Assembly (NCBI GenBank): GCA_015680685.1
Contig: MNCI01023910.1
Location: 102,058 to 166,057, forward strand
Direction: 5' to 3'
DNA length: 64,000 bases
DNA from: Gnetum montanum
Taxonomy: Eukaryota; Streptophyta; Gnetopsida; Gnetales; Gnetaceae
Part shown: positions 1 through 11,114 of the stretch, one piece after another
Layout of the letters: each line of letters opens with the position of its first letter
Numbering within the stretch: position 1 is the first letter of the stretch
The notes under the pieces: generated by a model
Told to the model about the DNA's origin: nothing
Database searches by the model: none
What the model saw: only the letters and a program-made list of their open reading frames with translations
Program-made: the position numbers and the translations under genes

Positions 1-435
1 ATGGCATTGCTTAGCTAGTTAGAATATGTGGCTTATGGATTGTAAGTCACCAATTTGATTGTGACATGTATGCTCATCTAACACACCATTATGTTTAATG
101 AATGTATCATAAAAGTATGATGATATAGTTCTAGTTCAACAAAAGTAGCCAACATGAACTTTATAGTATTTTTGTCAAACAATGAAGTGTTAGCTTATTA
201 GTAAGACTTTTAATTTAGAAGATTCAAGTTATGGGTTCAATCCTAGTTAGCATTGCTAAGTTATAAAGTTCTAATTTTATTATTTGTATTCGGGGTAAAT
301 ATTATTTTTTAAAAAAATTTAGGTTCCAATGTACACATATCAATTCCTTCTTTATTGCCCTCCTCTAATTTATGCTTACCCTAGAATGAATTTATTGGTT
401 TACCACAAAAAGAAAAAGAAATAAAAAAAAGAACA

Positions 436-504
436 CCATATGTACCCCCAATACAAAGTATAGTGAAAGTTTGTGTTGGCCATATATGTTGGGGGTACAT
501 ATGG
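436..504. repeat. Perfect 15-bp inverted repeat (hairpin)
   Basis: CCATATGTACCCCCA at 436-450 is the exact reverse complement of TGGGGGTACATATGG at 490-504, with a 39-base loop. A weaker inverted pair, GGGTGTACCT near 581-590 and AGGTACACCCC near 700-710, lies just downstream. These may be the ends of a small MITE-like element. No target duplication was identified. Confidence 0.5.
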
Positions 505-1369
505 TTATCCAATTTAATTTTAGCATAGTGATAAGAGTTTTTATTTCAAGTTATAAAGTTTTTATCGGGCTATATATCTTAGGGTGTACCTATATTGCAA
601 TTATTTCAAGATTCCAACACTCTCCATCCAATTTGGTTTTGACACACCTCTTTTACCTCCAAACACCCACTCTCTAAATACTCAAAATAATTAAAAAAAA
701 GGTACACCCCAAAATTTATAAATATTTATAACTTAGTGCTACTTAGTACAATTGAACTTGTGACCAAGGGTTACTAGGCCAAGACCTATACCACTAGCCT
801 AATACCTCATTGTTTCATGTTGGTTGTATGTCCAAGGGATACATATAGTCATCTTATTGTGGATTCAACAATCCCCAACTTAGAATATCTCATTTCATGA
901 TCACAAAACTTGTTCATCATCCTTCTTTTATCTATGTTCATCCTCACTTGGGTTGAAACTTAAGTGCAACTACTCGAAAGAAGTTCCACTTCCACTTACT
1001 AACCCTCTTAGGATGCACCCTTGGTGAGATGAACATTAAGCTTCTAGGTGACAATCCTTTAAAGAAAGTAGGAGATGTTACTAAAAAAATCTTTACCTAT
1101 GAGGGCACTTGTAAATAAGGGCAAAGTCAGGGAGATTTTTCAAGATTGGTTGTAAGCATGAAAACCTAAAAAGGCATCCCAAAACCATTGTGCTTTTTCT
1201 TTATATTCTCTCTCCAATTTCATGTATTATGAGTTTTATTATTATTATTATTATTCATTTTTTTGGGATTCAACATCCCACACCCCTACTTTAAAAAAAT
1301 CTTTAATGACAAAAATTTGCAAAATAATAATAATTATTATTATTATTATTAAAATATTAGGGTGCAAAC

Positions 1370-1565
1370 AATGGTATAGGGCAAGTGGTTAGGATAATCA
1401 TTTCTTGGTTGGGAGGTTGTAGGTTTGATTCTTGCCTCTGCTTCTAGGTGTCAATAGTGAAGTAGCCTTGTAGTGGGACGCTTTTCATTAGTGGGTCACA
1501 TCTTGCTATGTGGGTAGGGGTTATGCTACAACCTTAAATCATCTTCCCTAAAAGAATTAAAAATA
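1370..1565 (+). mobile_element. tRNA-derived SINE-like repeat
   Basis: A sequence resembling a pol III A box (TATAGGGCAAGTGG) is followed about 45 bases later by a B-box-like GGTTTGATTCTTGCC, then an unrelated body. That is the usual layout of a tRNA-derived SINE. The right end is not sharply defined. Confidence 0.45.
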
Positions 1566-1632
1566 AATAAAAATCTTAGGGCTTCCATAGGTTTAATTAC
1601 ATTATGAAGTTAAACCCATATAGCCCATCTAA

Positions 1633-1711
1633 ATAATGGTGAGGTGTTAGCCTAATAGTAAGGCTCTTGATTTGGAAGCTCCAAATTATAGGTTCAATTC
1701 TAGTAGGAAAT
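1633..1711 (+). mobile_element. tRNA-like repeat interrupted by element A1
   Basis: The motif starting TGTTAGCCTAATAGTAAGGC and ending GGTTCAATTCTAG recurs near 190-250, and in reverse near 31930-31990 and 740-800. The B-box-like GGTTCAATTCTAG suggests a tRNA-derived repeat. Element A1 inserted just downstream. The flank after 31812 (GTAATGCTTAGTTACAAG) continues it, matching the arrangement near 240-265. Confidence 0.4.
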
Positions 1712-2511
1712 TGATGAGTCACCATTTTAGTTAACCGCGATATTGCGTATGTGATATAATGTACACAATATTGCAGCCTGTCATCTATAAATAAGAGGTA
1801 AAAAGTTCCAATAGGCAGTTTTTCAGTTCTTAGTTTAAGTGTTAAGTTTTATGTAGTTCTTCTCTTAGCCCTTCTCTTCTAGTGTATGCTCGTAGTGTGG
1901 TGATTGTAATTATACGACATCCATATTCGAGTGTGACGTACTTGGACATGCACATGATCGGCAATAAAGATCGAGATTACTTCATCATTGCAGCATCCAC
2001 TTAGCCTAATTATTTATTTAATTATTATTTACTGTTTTCCTAGTTAATATCTCTTCACCCTTATCTCCTATTAAACACGGAATGAGTATGACTTAATCAC
2101 AAGCATTCAAGTGTGATTACTTGGTAACCCAGTAGTGTACTTAGACCATGTGCTTGGTAATCCCAGTGGTAGTCATGCACGACGTCCAAGATGTGTACAG
2201 ATGATTAAGGAACGGATACTCATCACACTTAGGCTAGTTAGATTCTCTCTCTCTCTCTCTCCCCTAGTTTAATTAATATTATTTCCATCATACTCAAGAG
2301 TAGTACTAGTGTAGAAACACATCATACACCTCACTCTAGACTAAACCATACATGATTAAGCTAATACTAGTCCAGGTGGGACGACAGCGAACTACGACCT
2401 AAGAATAATTGTCTAGATACCACAACTAGTCCGTCTGCAGAGTTTGACCAGATCGTGCGTGAAACACTCGTATTTGTATGGTTGAGTGTAGGGGTACCTC
2501 GCCACTCGTCA
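1712..2511 (+). repeat. 5' LTR of A1
   Basis: An 800-bp LTR closely matching 31023-31812. The U3 start holds degenerate copies of the GCGATATCGC palindrome (for example CGCGATATTGCG at 1736-1747). A TATA box, TATAAATA, lies at 1786-1793. A CT microsatellite near 2244-2264 is shared with the 3' LTR. The end, CACTCGTCA, directly precedes the PBS. Confidence 0.9.
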
Positions 2512-2531
2512 TTGGCACCATTGTCGAGGAC
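2512..2531 (+). promoter_or_regulatory. Primer binding site of A1
   Basis: TTGGCACCATTGTCGAGGAC lies directly after the 5' LTR. It resembles the Athila-type PBS, which from memory is tRNA-Asp-like. The equivalent site in D (TTGGTGCCATTTTTGGGGAC at 44431-44450) is at the same place. Confidence 0.75.
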
Positions 2532-2652
2532 AGTGATAGTTATCTAGATTAGTTATATCATACAAGGTCATTGTATAGGAATTAACGATATATCTTTTAG
2601 AAAGAAATAATTATAAAAAGTCACATATAAACTCACATACAATTGCACAACC

Positions 2653-4634
2653 ATGGCTCTCCTCCAAGACTATAACAATGCCACATCTAGTGGGGAAATT
2701 CATTGGATAACCAATGAATTATATGACAATGAAGATTGGAGTACGCAACCTGAGGTGGGGCTTTCTTATAAACATAAACGAAGGCAACATCATCCCAACA
2801 CACAAAAGCATAACTTACTTGATGATGATGAATCCCTACTGGCCACTACAAGCCTAACACAAATACAAGAGGCTATTCGAATCTCCCATAGGCATCGTAA
2901 AGAGATCCATCTACCTAGGCTTAATTTAAATAACTTTTTCAATTTTTCAGGAGGCTATGACTTAGATCTGCAACAACATTTACAAGCCTTCTATGATGCC
3001 TGTACATGGAATAACATTGATAATGGTTGGAAAAAACTCAAGCTCTTTCCTATGACACTCATTGGCCAAGAAAAAGTATGGTATAGATCGTTAAAACCAA
3101 ATTCAATATGACATTGGCCAATAATGGTAGAACTCTTTAATGAAAGATATCAAACCTACACAAGAGTGTTAGGCTTAAGGAAACAAATCCAAGAGTGGAA
3201 ACAAGCACAACATGAACCCTTGGACATGGCCTTAGAAAGATATTATGCATTGTTAAACAACTATCAATGCCATGAGTTCTCCGAAGAAAGGCTAATGTAC
3301 CATATCATTGATGGGCTTTGTGATGCAACAAGAGAAACCCTAGGGATGTATGCCCAAGGCCAACGAACTACGAACCCATCAAGTCCAAGAGCTTATTAAG
3401 TGGGTAGCAAAAGAAGAAGGAGAAATGGCTAGATGGGTGAGTGTTGAAAAATAGAAACGGGACCAGAATCTCAACTTAACAAAGGTCCATAATCACAAAA
3501 AGGAGAAATCAACCAATCTCAAGGAGGAAAAACCATCTTTTCTAGTACCAAAATCATTAGAGGAAGTCGAGGCAAAGATTAATAAGATGTTGGAATGGAC
3601 ACATAAAAAGTGTGGAGAATATATCGATATTATTGGAGATAGAGTTTTGACAACCCGAGAAGCAGGACAAAATATCATTAAACATTCGAAAAGAAGGAAT
3701 GAGGAAAATAAGAGCTCAACTGCCAATCATACGTATGAATGCAACATCTGTCTGTACAATCATCCCAAGGGCCAATGCCCAATCTTGTTACATTTATATA
3801 AGCATTGGGGAAACACGTTACACCCAGAGTTCGTACAGAGATACTTTGTTCAATCATAGTGGCAACAATCCCAATCGTGGGGGAAGCCACCCCTAAACTA
3901 GAGACACCCTTCACATCATCTGAATCCAAATGCTTATCTAGTCCAATACCCTATTTCTCTAGCTGGACCAACATACTCTATCTCACCGCATTATCATTCT
4001 CCCCAATACTATCAGCCCATGTCCTCAACACAACCACCGCTTTGTGTGCCTTACACTTCTCCTAAATTTCAACGTTCTCATCCTTTCCCTCCTTCTACAT
4101 CACCACCTATTGTTCCTGAAGTTTCTGCACCACAGCAACAACCCATGAACATTACTTGTGCTACTATTGCCAACAATAGTGAGAGACCTCCTCAACCTCA
4201 AAGGTATCCCTTCTTTAGACATGACCGTAGGAAGGGATAACACAATTCCAAGGCCACTGCATTCTCCAACTCAGCACAAGTCCAACACTATGGTGCACCC
4301 TTCTCCTCAAACCTAACACCTTGTGTTACTTCATCAAGGCCACCAATTAACACTCCAACAACCATACGGCCCAATGAATACAACCATGGAGAGCGACACC
4401 CCAATCCTTGCATACCATCGTACGGTCACAAATATCATAGTGGGTCAACTCTTTACCCAAGAACCACATCTTATAAATTGCCCCACTACACTTACTACAA
4501 TCAAGTGTGTGAACCCCAATGGGGTAAGTATGACCACATTCCAATATTTCCAACATGCAAGGATCCTCATCTTTCAACTATTAATCCTCGCCATGCTCAA
4601 ACATTTAGTTATGGGGGTTATCCCCCATTCTAGC
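2653..4634 (+). pseudogene. gag: gag of A1 (broken)
   Basis: Structural polyprotein of an Athila-like element, which would form the particle. The ATG at 2653 lies about 120 bases after the PBS. The retrotransposon gag core spans about 2920-3350 (pattern LQAFYDAC, then KLKLFPMTL and WYRSL). The frame has a TGA at 3109-3111 and shifts near 3370. It continues through a CCHC zinc knuckle (CNICLYNHPKGQC, about 3741-3779) and a long Pro/Gln/Tyr-rich tail to a TAG near 4632. The same order, on the minus strand, is in A2 at 62705-64000. No protease follows: a T-rich tract starts about 20 bases on. Confidence 0.82.
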
Positions 4635-6011
4635 AACAAGCAGGATTAATAACTACTTTTCATTTTCTTTATTTACAACTTTTTTGTTTTCTAGTTTTTT
4701 ATTTTTCAATTTCTTGTTTTATCTTTTTATCTTTTTGTCTTTTTACATTTTTATAAGTAATCTCATCTATGAATAAAACACTCATGTGGCTTGTTGTTTG
4801 AGGTGTGTTCTATGTTATCGAGGCTCGAGTGATCAATTATTTGGACAGTGAGCCCATTACGTCCACTTATCCACTCTACAAATAAGAGGTTCTGTTTGAG
4901 GGTACAGTGATATTCTTGACATTCTTGAAACTTAAAATTAATTTTGTGTTCATTGTACCTAGAATGAAGAAGGACAAATCAAGAGGGAATGATTAGGGTG
5001 TGACATCAAGGGGACTTGCGAATTCTCTTTCGTGACGTCTGTGGGAGTTATCATGTAATGTGGTTGTACTAAGATCCTTGTAGATCTAATGAAAAATGGA
5101 AGTAAGAGTAATCAAAAGGGCACTCAAAAATCCAATGTTGTTCTAAGGGGGTCCCACTAGAAAGACATGCACCCATGCCTGAAGGTTGGCAGCTTCTCTG
5201 GATCCAGCAATCATCAGAAAAAAAAAGAAAGAGCAGTGCCACAAAGCAAAAATCACTCCTCCCTTGAATAAAATGCCAAGTGATCGTATGCCTTTTTGTT
5301 TTGGTACCCTCATAGTTGCTCATCATGGGATGAAACAATGTGGTGTCACTGATTAGAGGAATGAACTTGGTCCTGATCTTGGAACGATTGGTTAATGACA
5401 CATTAATCATGCTTTTCATGTAGGATTCATTGTGCCCTAGGTCGGTTACCTCATGTCCCAATCTCTACGATCCCTTCTATACCTCGTCTCATCTTGTTGT
5501 TCATGTAATTGTTACTTTTGTCTCGTGCAGCATAGAATTCCTACCTCATTATAGTGATATTTCCATGTGTGTGTTTTGTGGAATCAGTGTGGAATACATT
5601 TAACCCTTCTCGTGCCCACGGACACTTTTAAGTGTGGTTATACAAGGGCATTATAGGTTGGAACCTACTTTGGGGAGGATCCACTTGTGTAATCTTTTGT
5701 AATTTTCACTCATGACACAGCTCACACACATCATTTCTTACCCTCAGCATATTTTCCACAATATTCTTTCCCTACTACTATCCCTCTAAATTCCAACATT
5801 CCTATGTACCATTACATGGCCTTTTTCTCTTACTTACCACCCGAGGCCTTATTGCTCAATTCCACCCACATATCATCATTCATGCCTTCAAAACTATCTA
5901 AATTACTCTAGAACCCTTTAACATGTGCCCACATGCCCTTAATTTTCATTTTTAATTCCAGAAAAACCTTCAAAATTTAGTATTTTTCCCTTGGGCTCAA
6001 CATCGATAGGC

Positions 6012-6046
6012 TGCGATATCATGTCACATTAAACTATATATACGTG
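6012..6046 (+). promoter_or_regulatory. Putative internal promoter upstream of ORF2 (A1)
   Basis: A copy of the A-family U3 palindrome (CTGCGATATCATG, 6011-6023) is followed by the TATA-like TATATATA at 6035-6042, about 495 bases before the ORF2 ATG. The LTR has the same order (GATATC palindromes, then a TATA box). A2 has a clearer version at 61223-61310. Promoter function is inferred. Confidence 0.45.
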
Positions 6047-6047
6047 A

Positions 6048-6110
6048 CCCCCCCCCCCCCCCCCCCCCCCCCCCCACCCCCCCNNNNNNNNNNNNNNNNN
6101 NNNNNNNNNN
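6048..6110. other. C homopolymer and assembly gap
   Basis: A run of more than 30 C is followed by 27 undetermined bases (6084-6110). The matching place in A2 also has C runs and an N (61113-61180), so a real homopolymer probably defeated sequencing there. Confidence 0.9.
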
Positions 6111-6536
6111 GGGAGTTTTTCAAATTTTTTCTCTACAACTTGCGATTGTGAGACCCTTTCTTTTCTACCTATATCTCACTCACTAGTACTCTGATTTTAA
6201 TTCTATCTAAACCTACTTGAACCCAGAGTGTTCAGCTTATTCGTGGGGGAGGGACATGCCAAATAACGCATAAATTTTTTGGAATTTTTCATCACCTGAA
6301 GGACATTATCAAGGGTAATTTTCTATAACATTAAGGATAATTGTGCCGAAAATAATTTCACCCCTTTAGGTACATCGGGAGACTAAAATTGGAAACCACC
6401 TAAGTAAAAATGACTCACTAGTATGATCTTTCGGGAAACATCACATGGAGATAAAATAAATTAATAAAGGCAAGCAGTAAGGTATAACTTAACTTTGGAA
6501 ACAACTGTACTAACGCTTGACCCCGTGTGATTGCAA

Positions 6537-8003
6537 ATGGCCCTGAAACGTGGACAATAGGAAGGTCTTGCTCAATGTGGAAGCAAACGACCTAGGACAG
6601 GTGAAGAACAAGTACTTGCCAGACAACATGAAGAGTAGGAGGAACAATCATTTAGCATTCATCAAGAAGACCCTACTACTATACAGTCTAGGTAGGCAGA
6701 AGGAGGAGCTGCTACAACGCCTAAACAGGGACAACATCTCATGTTGCCCCAGGATTGTGTTCAGGCTATCCATGAAAGGTCCACATTCACTGCAGTGATT
6801 GTGGAATTAAATTTTGAATCTTTTGCAGAGTTTGCTCCTGAGGCTATTAGGGACCACCTCAAAGGATCTCCCTTATGGCCTATCCTCTCTACAAGTGGTG
6901 CCTGGCACCTAGGGGAAACGTACTAGTTTTGGCACAATAGAGAACAAGGCACCACTATTAACATTTGTGGTGTGATAGTTGACTTCTCTGTGTAGGCCAT
7001 TTCAAAAGTATTAAACCTTCTGAAAACAAAGGTTGCTCAGTTATCCACCCGTTTAGACCCCGATGCACGATGAGTTTGGTTGGAGAGGGCATATGGCAAG
7101 GATAAGACATTTTGAGAGTTGACAACGAAAGAGAGGATCTATTTCAAAATTGGAACATATCACCTCTTCCCCATGAAGGGCCTAAAAAGGATTTCAACAT
7201 ATTCGGCAAGGGGATGTGCAGTGTTGATGGAAAAGGTTAATGCTAAACTACCTCATCTATATTTCACAGAGATCCTAATGTGGTTTGAAGAATGGAAGAC
7301 AAGGAAGCTTGCCTTACCCTTCCCTTGTCTTATCAAGAAGCTATGCCATCATGCTGGTATCAGAGGATACACTAATGATGTCCTCCAAAAGGCCCAAAAT
7401 GCTTCATACACTGAATTGTTAAAGCCACAAGCTATAAGGAAAATCACTAGTGAGATGCTAGGACCAGAACAAGAAAAAGAATAGACGGCTGAACCAACTG
7501 CAACTCAACTTGCAGGACCCAACCAACTTCCAAGTATGGGACCTAGCCAACAACAAGAAGCAGGGCCTAGCATGGGCCAGGATCAACCACCATCGCCGCA
7601 AGATTACATACCTTCGATGAGCCATCTCAGGGCCATCACTGAGACAGTCAGTTGGGGAAGTCGTGATGATGCAAATCTCTTCCACGTCATTGACGATGCC
7701 ATACAGCCCACGATTTCTCTAGATTGTGCAAGGGGTGAAGTGTCTCTTCATAAAAGAGGAGGGGAAAGTACTTGGTCACAATAGATCTCGAGAAACACTG
7801 CATCTTTCCAAGTTCAATTAGAAATTGGTGAAGGGGCCACAATGGTGGTCATGCAACACCAGGATGCAGCAGGAGCTACAAAAGTGGTCGTAGACCACAT
7901 TAAAGAATCGTTCAATGTACCTGTTGTACCACCGGCAGATCTCACAGGAGCATGGGATGCTCAAAATTTAGCCAGAACCTCAATGACTCCTGCGGAACAT
8001 GAG
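6537..8003 (+). pseudogene. ORF2 of A1, N-terminal part
   Basis: First 489 codons of ORF2, interrupted at 8003 by the solo LTR S. The ATG at 6537 aligns with the ORF2 starts of A2 (60732, minus) and C (42573). The segments at 6741, 7119, 7536 and 7842 all share this frame. An early TAG (codon 8) and several later stops break it. The central part (about 6960-7480) has the sequence type seen in plant retrotransposon-encoded 'putative plant transposon protein' domains: a VDFS-like strand, then YFKIGTYHLFPMKGL and LPHLYFTEILMWFEE. It has no transposase or polymerase motifs. Further parts lie at 28320-29423 and 30662-30940. Confidence 0.75.
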
Positions 8004-8699
8004 TGTACTATCCGAAATTGTCGACATGAGGCTGGAAGAAAAATGAACGCCTAAAGATCTCTAGAGAGATACAGCAGACCCTACCTTCGCGTGAGGGCAA
8101 ACTAGAAAAAAATGAAGGCAGAGTGCCTTGGATGGTCTACACGTAGATCAAACAAGGACTTCCCCTAGTGTACGCAATGGCAGTGCACCAGGTTATCGTA
8201 AACAAACATAGACACATGCAAACGTAAACTTGGAGAAGCACAAACAAGGTGTAAACAACGTAAACAGAAAGTAATGTAAGTTATAAATATGATTGGAAAA
8301 AAATGTAACTGTTTGTATTGATTGAAAATTACAAAGAAGTGCACTGGTCAGAACGTAGTTGTAGAATGATTGCAAGGCAGACATTTAGCCTCGATGTGAA
8401 ATGGTGTTGCAGACACTGGAATATTGTAGGTTTCTGGTCGTAGGTGTGCAGTGTGACCCAAAATTACCCCGAATGCTCAGCATGACTAAGTTTGGGTAAT
8501 TGTAAATTGCACGAGATAATGATAATCAAATTTTCCACCCCCAAAATTGCCCCCCTTAATTAAATGAAAAAATAGGGTATTTATAGGATTTTCGAGTGTG
8601 GAACTCGGATCTGGAAGAAGATCTATGGTTGTGGGGTGAGAGAAATGCAGATCAAGTGACAAGTATATGCATTTTGACCAGATTCACAGAATTTTACAA

Positions 8700-9417
8700 T
8701 GTATAGGGTGCAGCGTGATCAAGATATCTTATGTTGGCGTGTGTTATCCACAGTGTAAGAGCTTGATATGCTAAAAAATGCAAAATGTACAAAGAATGTT
8801 AAAGTACAAGAGTGGATCTGGATGTCTGGCCTTCGTATTTGCAAATTTGTGTTATTTTTGCTCCACCAAGGCCTCCAGCATGTGTGGATCTAGCTCTAGC
8901 ATGTCTATAGTGTGTTTTGGCATCAACATCTAACATCTAGTGTTCGAGCGTGTCAGTGTCCAGCATGTCCAAGTGTTTACACTATGCATACGCTGGTGTC
9001 AGCATGCCAGCGTGACCATCAATGTGTCCAATGTTTATGATGCATTTTGAGCCCATTTTTGACTAGTGAGACCCATTTTCAGAGTGGATTTGCATGCTTG
9101 AGGTTGAGAGGGTTCTGCACATCTATTTTGAGCTAACTTGGAGGCTGTTTTGGCACACTTTTGGTTGGTCATGCTGTGGTCACATTGCCTAGCATGACCT
9201 CAGCGTGAACAAATGTTTATGCCCTATTTTGAGCTGATTTTTGGATGTTGATGCTTGTTTGTTGATTCCCAACTACTGCCTGCTCTCCAGGGTGGCCTAG
9301 ATGCTAAATTTGACTCCATTTTACTATTGTTTTGGGCCCGTTTGATTTGGTCACACTATGGTCACACTACACAACGTGACCTCAACATGACCAACTGAAA
9401 ATGCCACGTTTGAGGCC
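8700..9417 (-). repeat. GGTCACGCTG repeat array of solo LTR S (inner part)
   Basis: Part of the U3 of S, with repeated blocks pairing GGTCAC[AG]CT and AGCGTGACC and spaced by phrases such as TTTGAGCTGATTTT and TGCCTGCTCTCC. The array continues at 27540-28130 across the inserted B1. No coding potential is seen. Confidence 0.65.
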
Positions 9418-10439
9418 TAAAACACCACAAAATTTTGAGCTTAGTACTTCTCCAACAAGAACCAGGCTAAGTCGTGATGTTCCTCAGCATGGCTGAAGCT
9501 TGAGGACCCCACAGACAGCTTCAAGCGGAGTTGAACTCAACAAGAAGCAGGTCCCTGGGACCCACAGACGACTACGGCATTTGCTATCAAACCTGGAAAC
9601 TTCAGAGCTTGAAATACTTAGTTTACACTATGTTTTCAGCNATCTAGCGTATACGCTCGGCATCCATCAGCGTATACGCCCAGCAATCATCAACGTATAC
9701 GCAGAGCGTATACGGCCAGCATCCACAGCATATACGCCCAATGTATACGCCCGCATGATATAGCGTATATGCCCAGCAGATGTAACATGTTATATACTTG
9801 TAAATTTTTATCCTTTCGCACCCGAGTCTAGCGTCAAAACCTGTATACAAACCCTAATTTTTCACTAGATCAGGAGGTCAGCAATTCTAAACAAACCAGA
9901 GAGAAAAATAAAGACGCTGAGAACCAGAGCAGAGAACCTTGTACGCTGGACCACCCTGTACGCTAAGCATACAGCCTCTACGCTGTGCCTACAGTGTGAA
10001 CTAGCCCACAGTCATCCCTGCATCCACTGGGGCTTTTCGTCTGCCTTGTGTGAAAGCCACAACTGCATTAGACCGGTGCATTGTAACTCTCATTTTGAAA
10101 TACCATTATTACATTTTCTTCCTAAAATCTATTACAGTTTGCATTAATTGTTGCATGTATTCTGTTTACGCTCTTTTACGTTTACACTCTGTTCGCATCA
10201 GTTACGCTGTTTACGCTCTTTTTCACGCCTGTTACGTTGTTCACGTATAACCCAGCATATAGCACCTCAGTGTATGTTTGGGGAAATCCTTGCCTGATCC
10301 GCGCGCAGACCACTCAAGGTACTCTACCTTCGTTCATTCCAGCTCACCCTTAGGCGAAGGTAGGGTCTTCTGTGCATGTCCGAATATCTCCAAGTCTCTG
10401 TTTCCTTCCAGCCAAAGACCGACGATTTCGGACGGTACA
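9418..10439 (+). repeat. 5' LTR of B1
   Basis: Starts TAAAACACCACAAAATTT (the other copies start TGAAAC) and ends GGTACA. AGCGTATACGC motifs cluster at 9647-9775. Compared with the 3' LTR it lacks about 240 bases exactly at a single N (9641), so the shortening is probably an assembly gap. The TATA box seen in the solo copy (TATAAAAG) is mutated here (TGTATACAAAC). Confidence 0.88.
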
Positions 10440-10444
10440 GAAAT

Positions 10445-10463
10445 TGGCGCTAGAAGGAGGGCC
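10445..10463 (+). promoter_or_regulatory. Primer binding site of B1
   Basis: TGGCGCTAGAAGGAGGGCC begins five bases after the 5' LTR. TGG at the start is the usual complement of a tRNA CCA end. The tRNA is not assigned. Confidence 0.6.
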
Positions 10464-10489
10464 TCTACCTAAAACTTACTGTGCTTCAA

Positions 10490-11060
10490 AACTCCCATCA
10501 TCTACACTGTCGAGTATATGTCGACCCTGTCTGCAAACCTCCCAGCATCTACGCTGCCAAATATACGCTACATGCTTTACGCTGCAGACTTTGCTTGCGC
10601 TGCACACACAACTCTGTTTACGCTGCTAATACACATGCTGCCCACTTTACGCTGTAGACCTTGTCTACGCTGCACACAGAACTCTGTTTACGTTGCCGAC
10701 ATACATGCAATTGCTAAATTTACGCTTCACTCTCTACGCCATAGATCCCATTTACGCTATACACTGACCCTGTACACGCCATACACTAACTTTGTCTACG
10801 CCCTACACCGTAAACTTATTTACGCTGCCATCCATATACGCTACACTCTGTACGCTGTAACCCTGTTTACGCTGTACACTGACACTGTTTACGCTGCTTA
10901 GCGTATATGCTGTACACTTTACACTGTAGATTCTCTACGCTGACACTACATGCTGCATACCTATACGCTGTCTACGCTATCATCATACGCTGGTCGTTAA
11001 AGCCCATACGCTGAGACCCAATCTATACGCTGCGCATCACGAACGTAGGTTTACGCTGCA
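10490..11060 (+). repeat. TTTACGCTG repeats in the B1 leader
   Basis: An irregular array of TTTACGCTG(C/T)A and TCTACGC units, with a few full CGTATACGC copies, fills the leader between PBS and gag. The open frames across it (10278-10901) are by-products of the repeat. The same unit dominates intron 1 and the upstream region of the antisense gene. Confidence 0.7.
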
Positions 11061-11114
11061 CTAAGTACTCTAATTCCATATCCCTTCACTGTGTCATATT
11101 CTCAATTGTTCATC

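Larger units (their letters stand above)
1..1711. other. Intergenic DNA with short repeat remnants
   Basis: No gene is recognisable. The stretch is AT-rich, with ATT microsatellites near 1230-1250 and 1330-1355, a hairpin at 436-504 and several tRNA-promoter-like repeat pieces (about 190-270, 740-800 in reverse, 1370-1565, 1633-1711). The open frame at 471-677 has no family features and overlaps the hairpin, so I do not call it a gene. Confidence 0.6.
4650..6536 (+). other. Conserved gag-ORF2 spacer of A1
   Basis: Non-coding interior shared with A2 (60735-62700, reversed), partly with C (42090-42572) and with D (about 50930-52360, after pol). It starts with a T-rich tract (4660-4760). A conserved block near 4990-5060 contains GGTGTGACATCAAGGGGACT, and another near 5600-5700 contains AAGGGCATTATAGGTTGGAA. 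Near 6010-6045 lies a palindrome plus TATA cassette, followed by a C-homopolymer and a gap of Ns. No reading frame is conserved between the copies. Confidence 0.7.

Noticed and set aside
471-677. 68-codon ORF near the window start
   Set aside because: It overlaps the hairpin repeat, has no domain and no homologous copy in the window.
5069-5461. 130-codon minus-strand ORF in the A1 spacer
   Set aside because: The frame is not kept in the homologous spacer of A2 (61665-62250) and no family features are visible.
6042-6083. Poly-C tract as a functional G-quadruplex element
   Set aside because: It borders an assembly gap and the A2 copy is visibly misassembled, so its true sequence and length are not known.
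10278-10901. Overlapping plus-strand open frames with Tyr/Ala/Leu-rich products
   Set aside because: They arise from the TTTACGCTG repeat array in the B1 leader; all three frames look alike and no domain is present.
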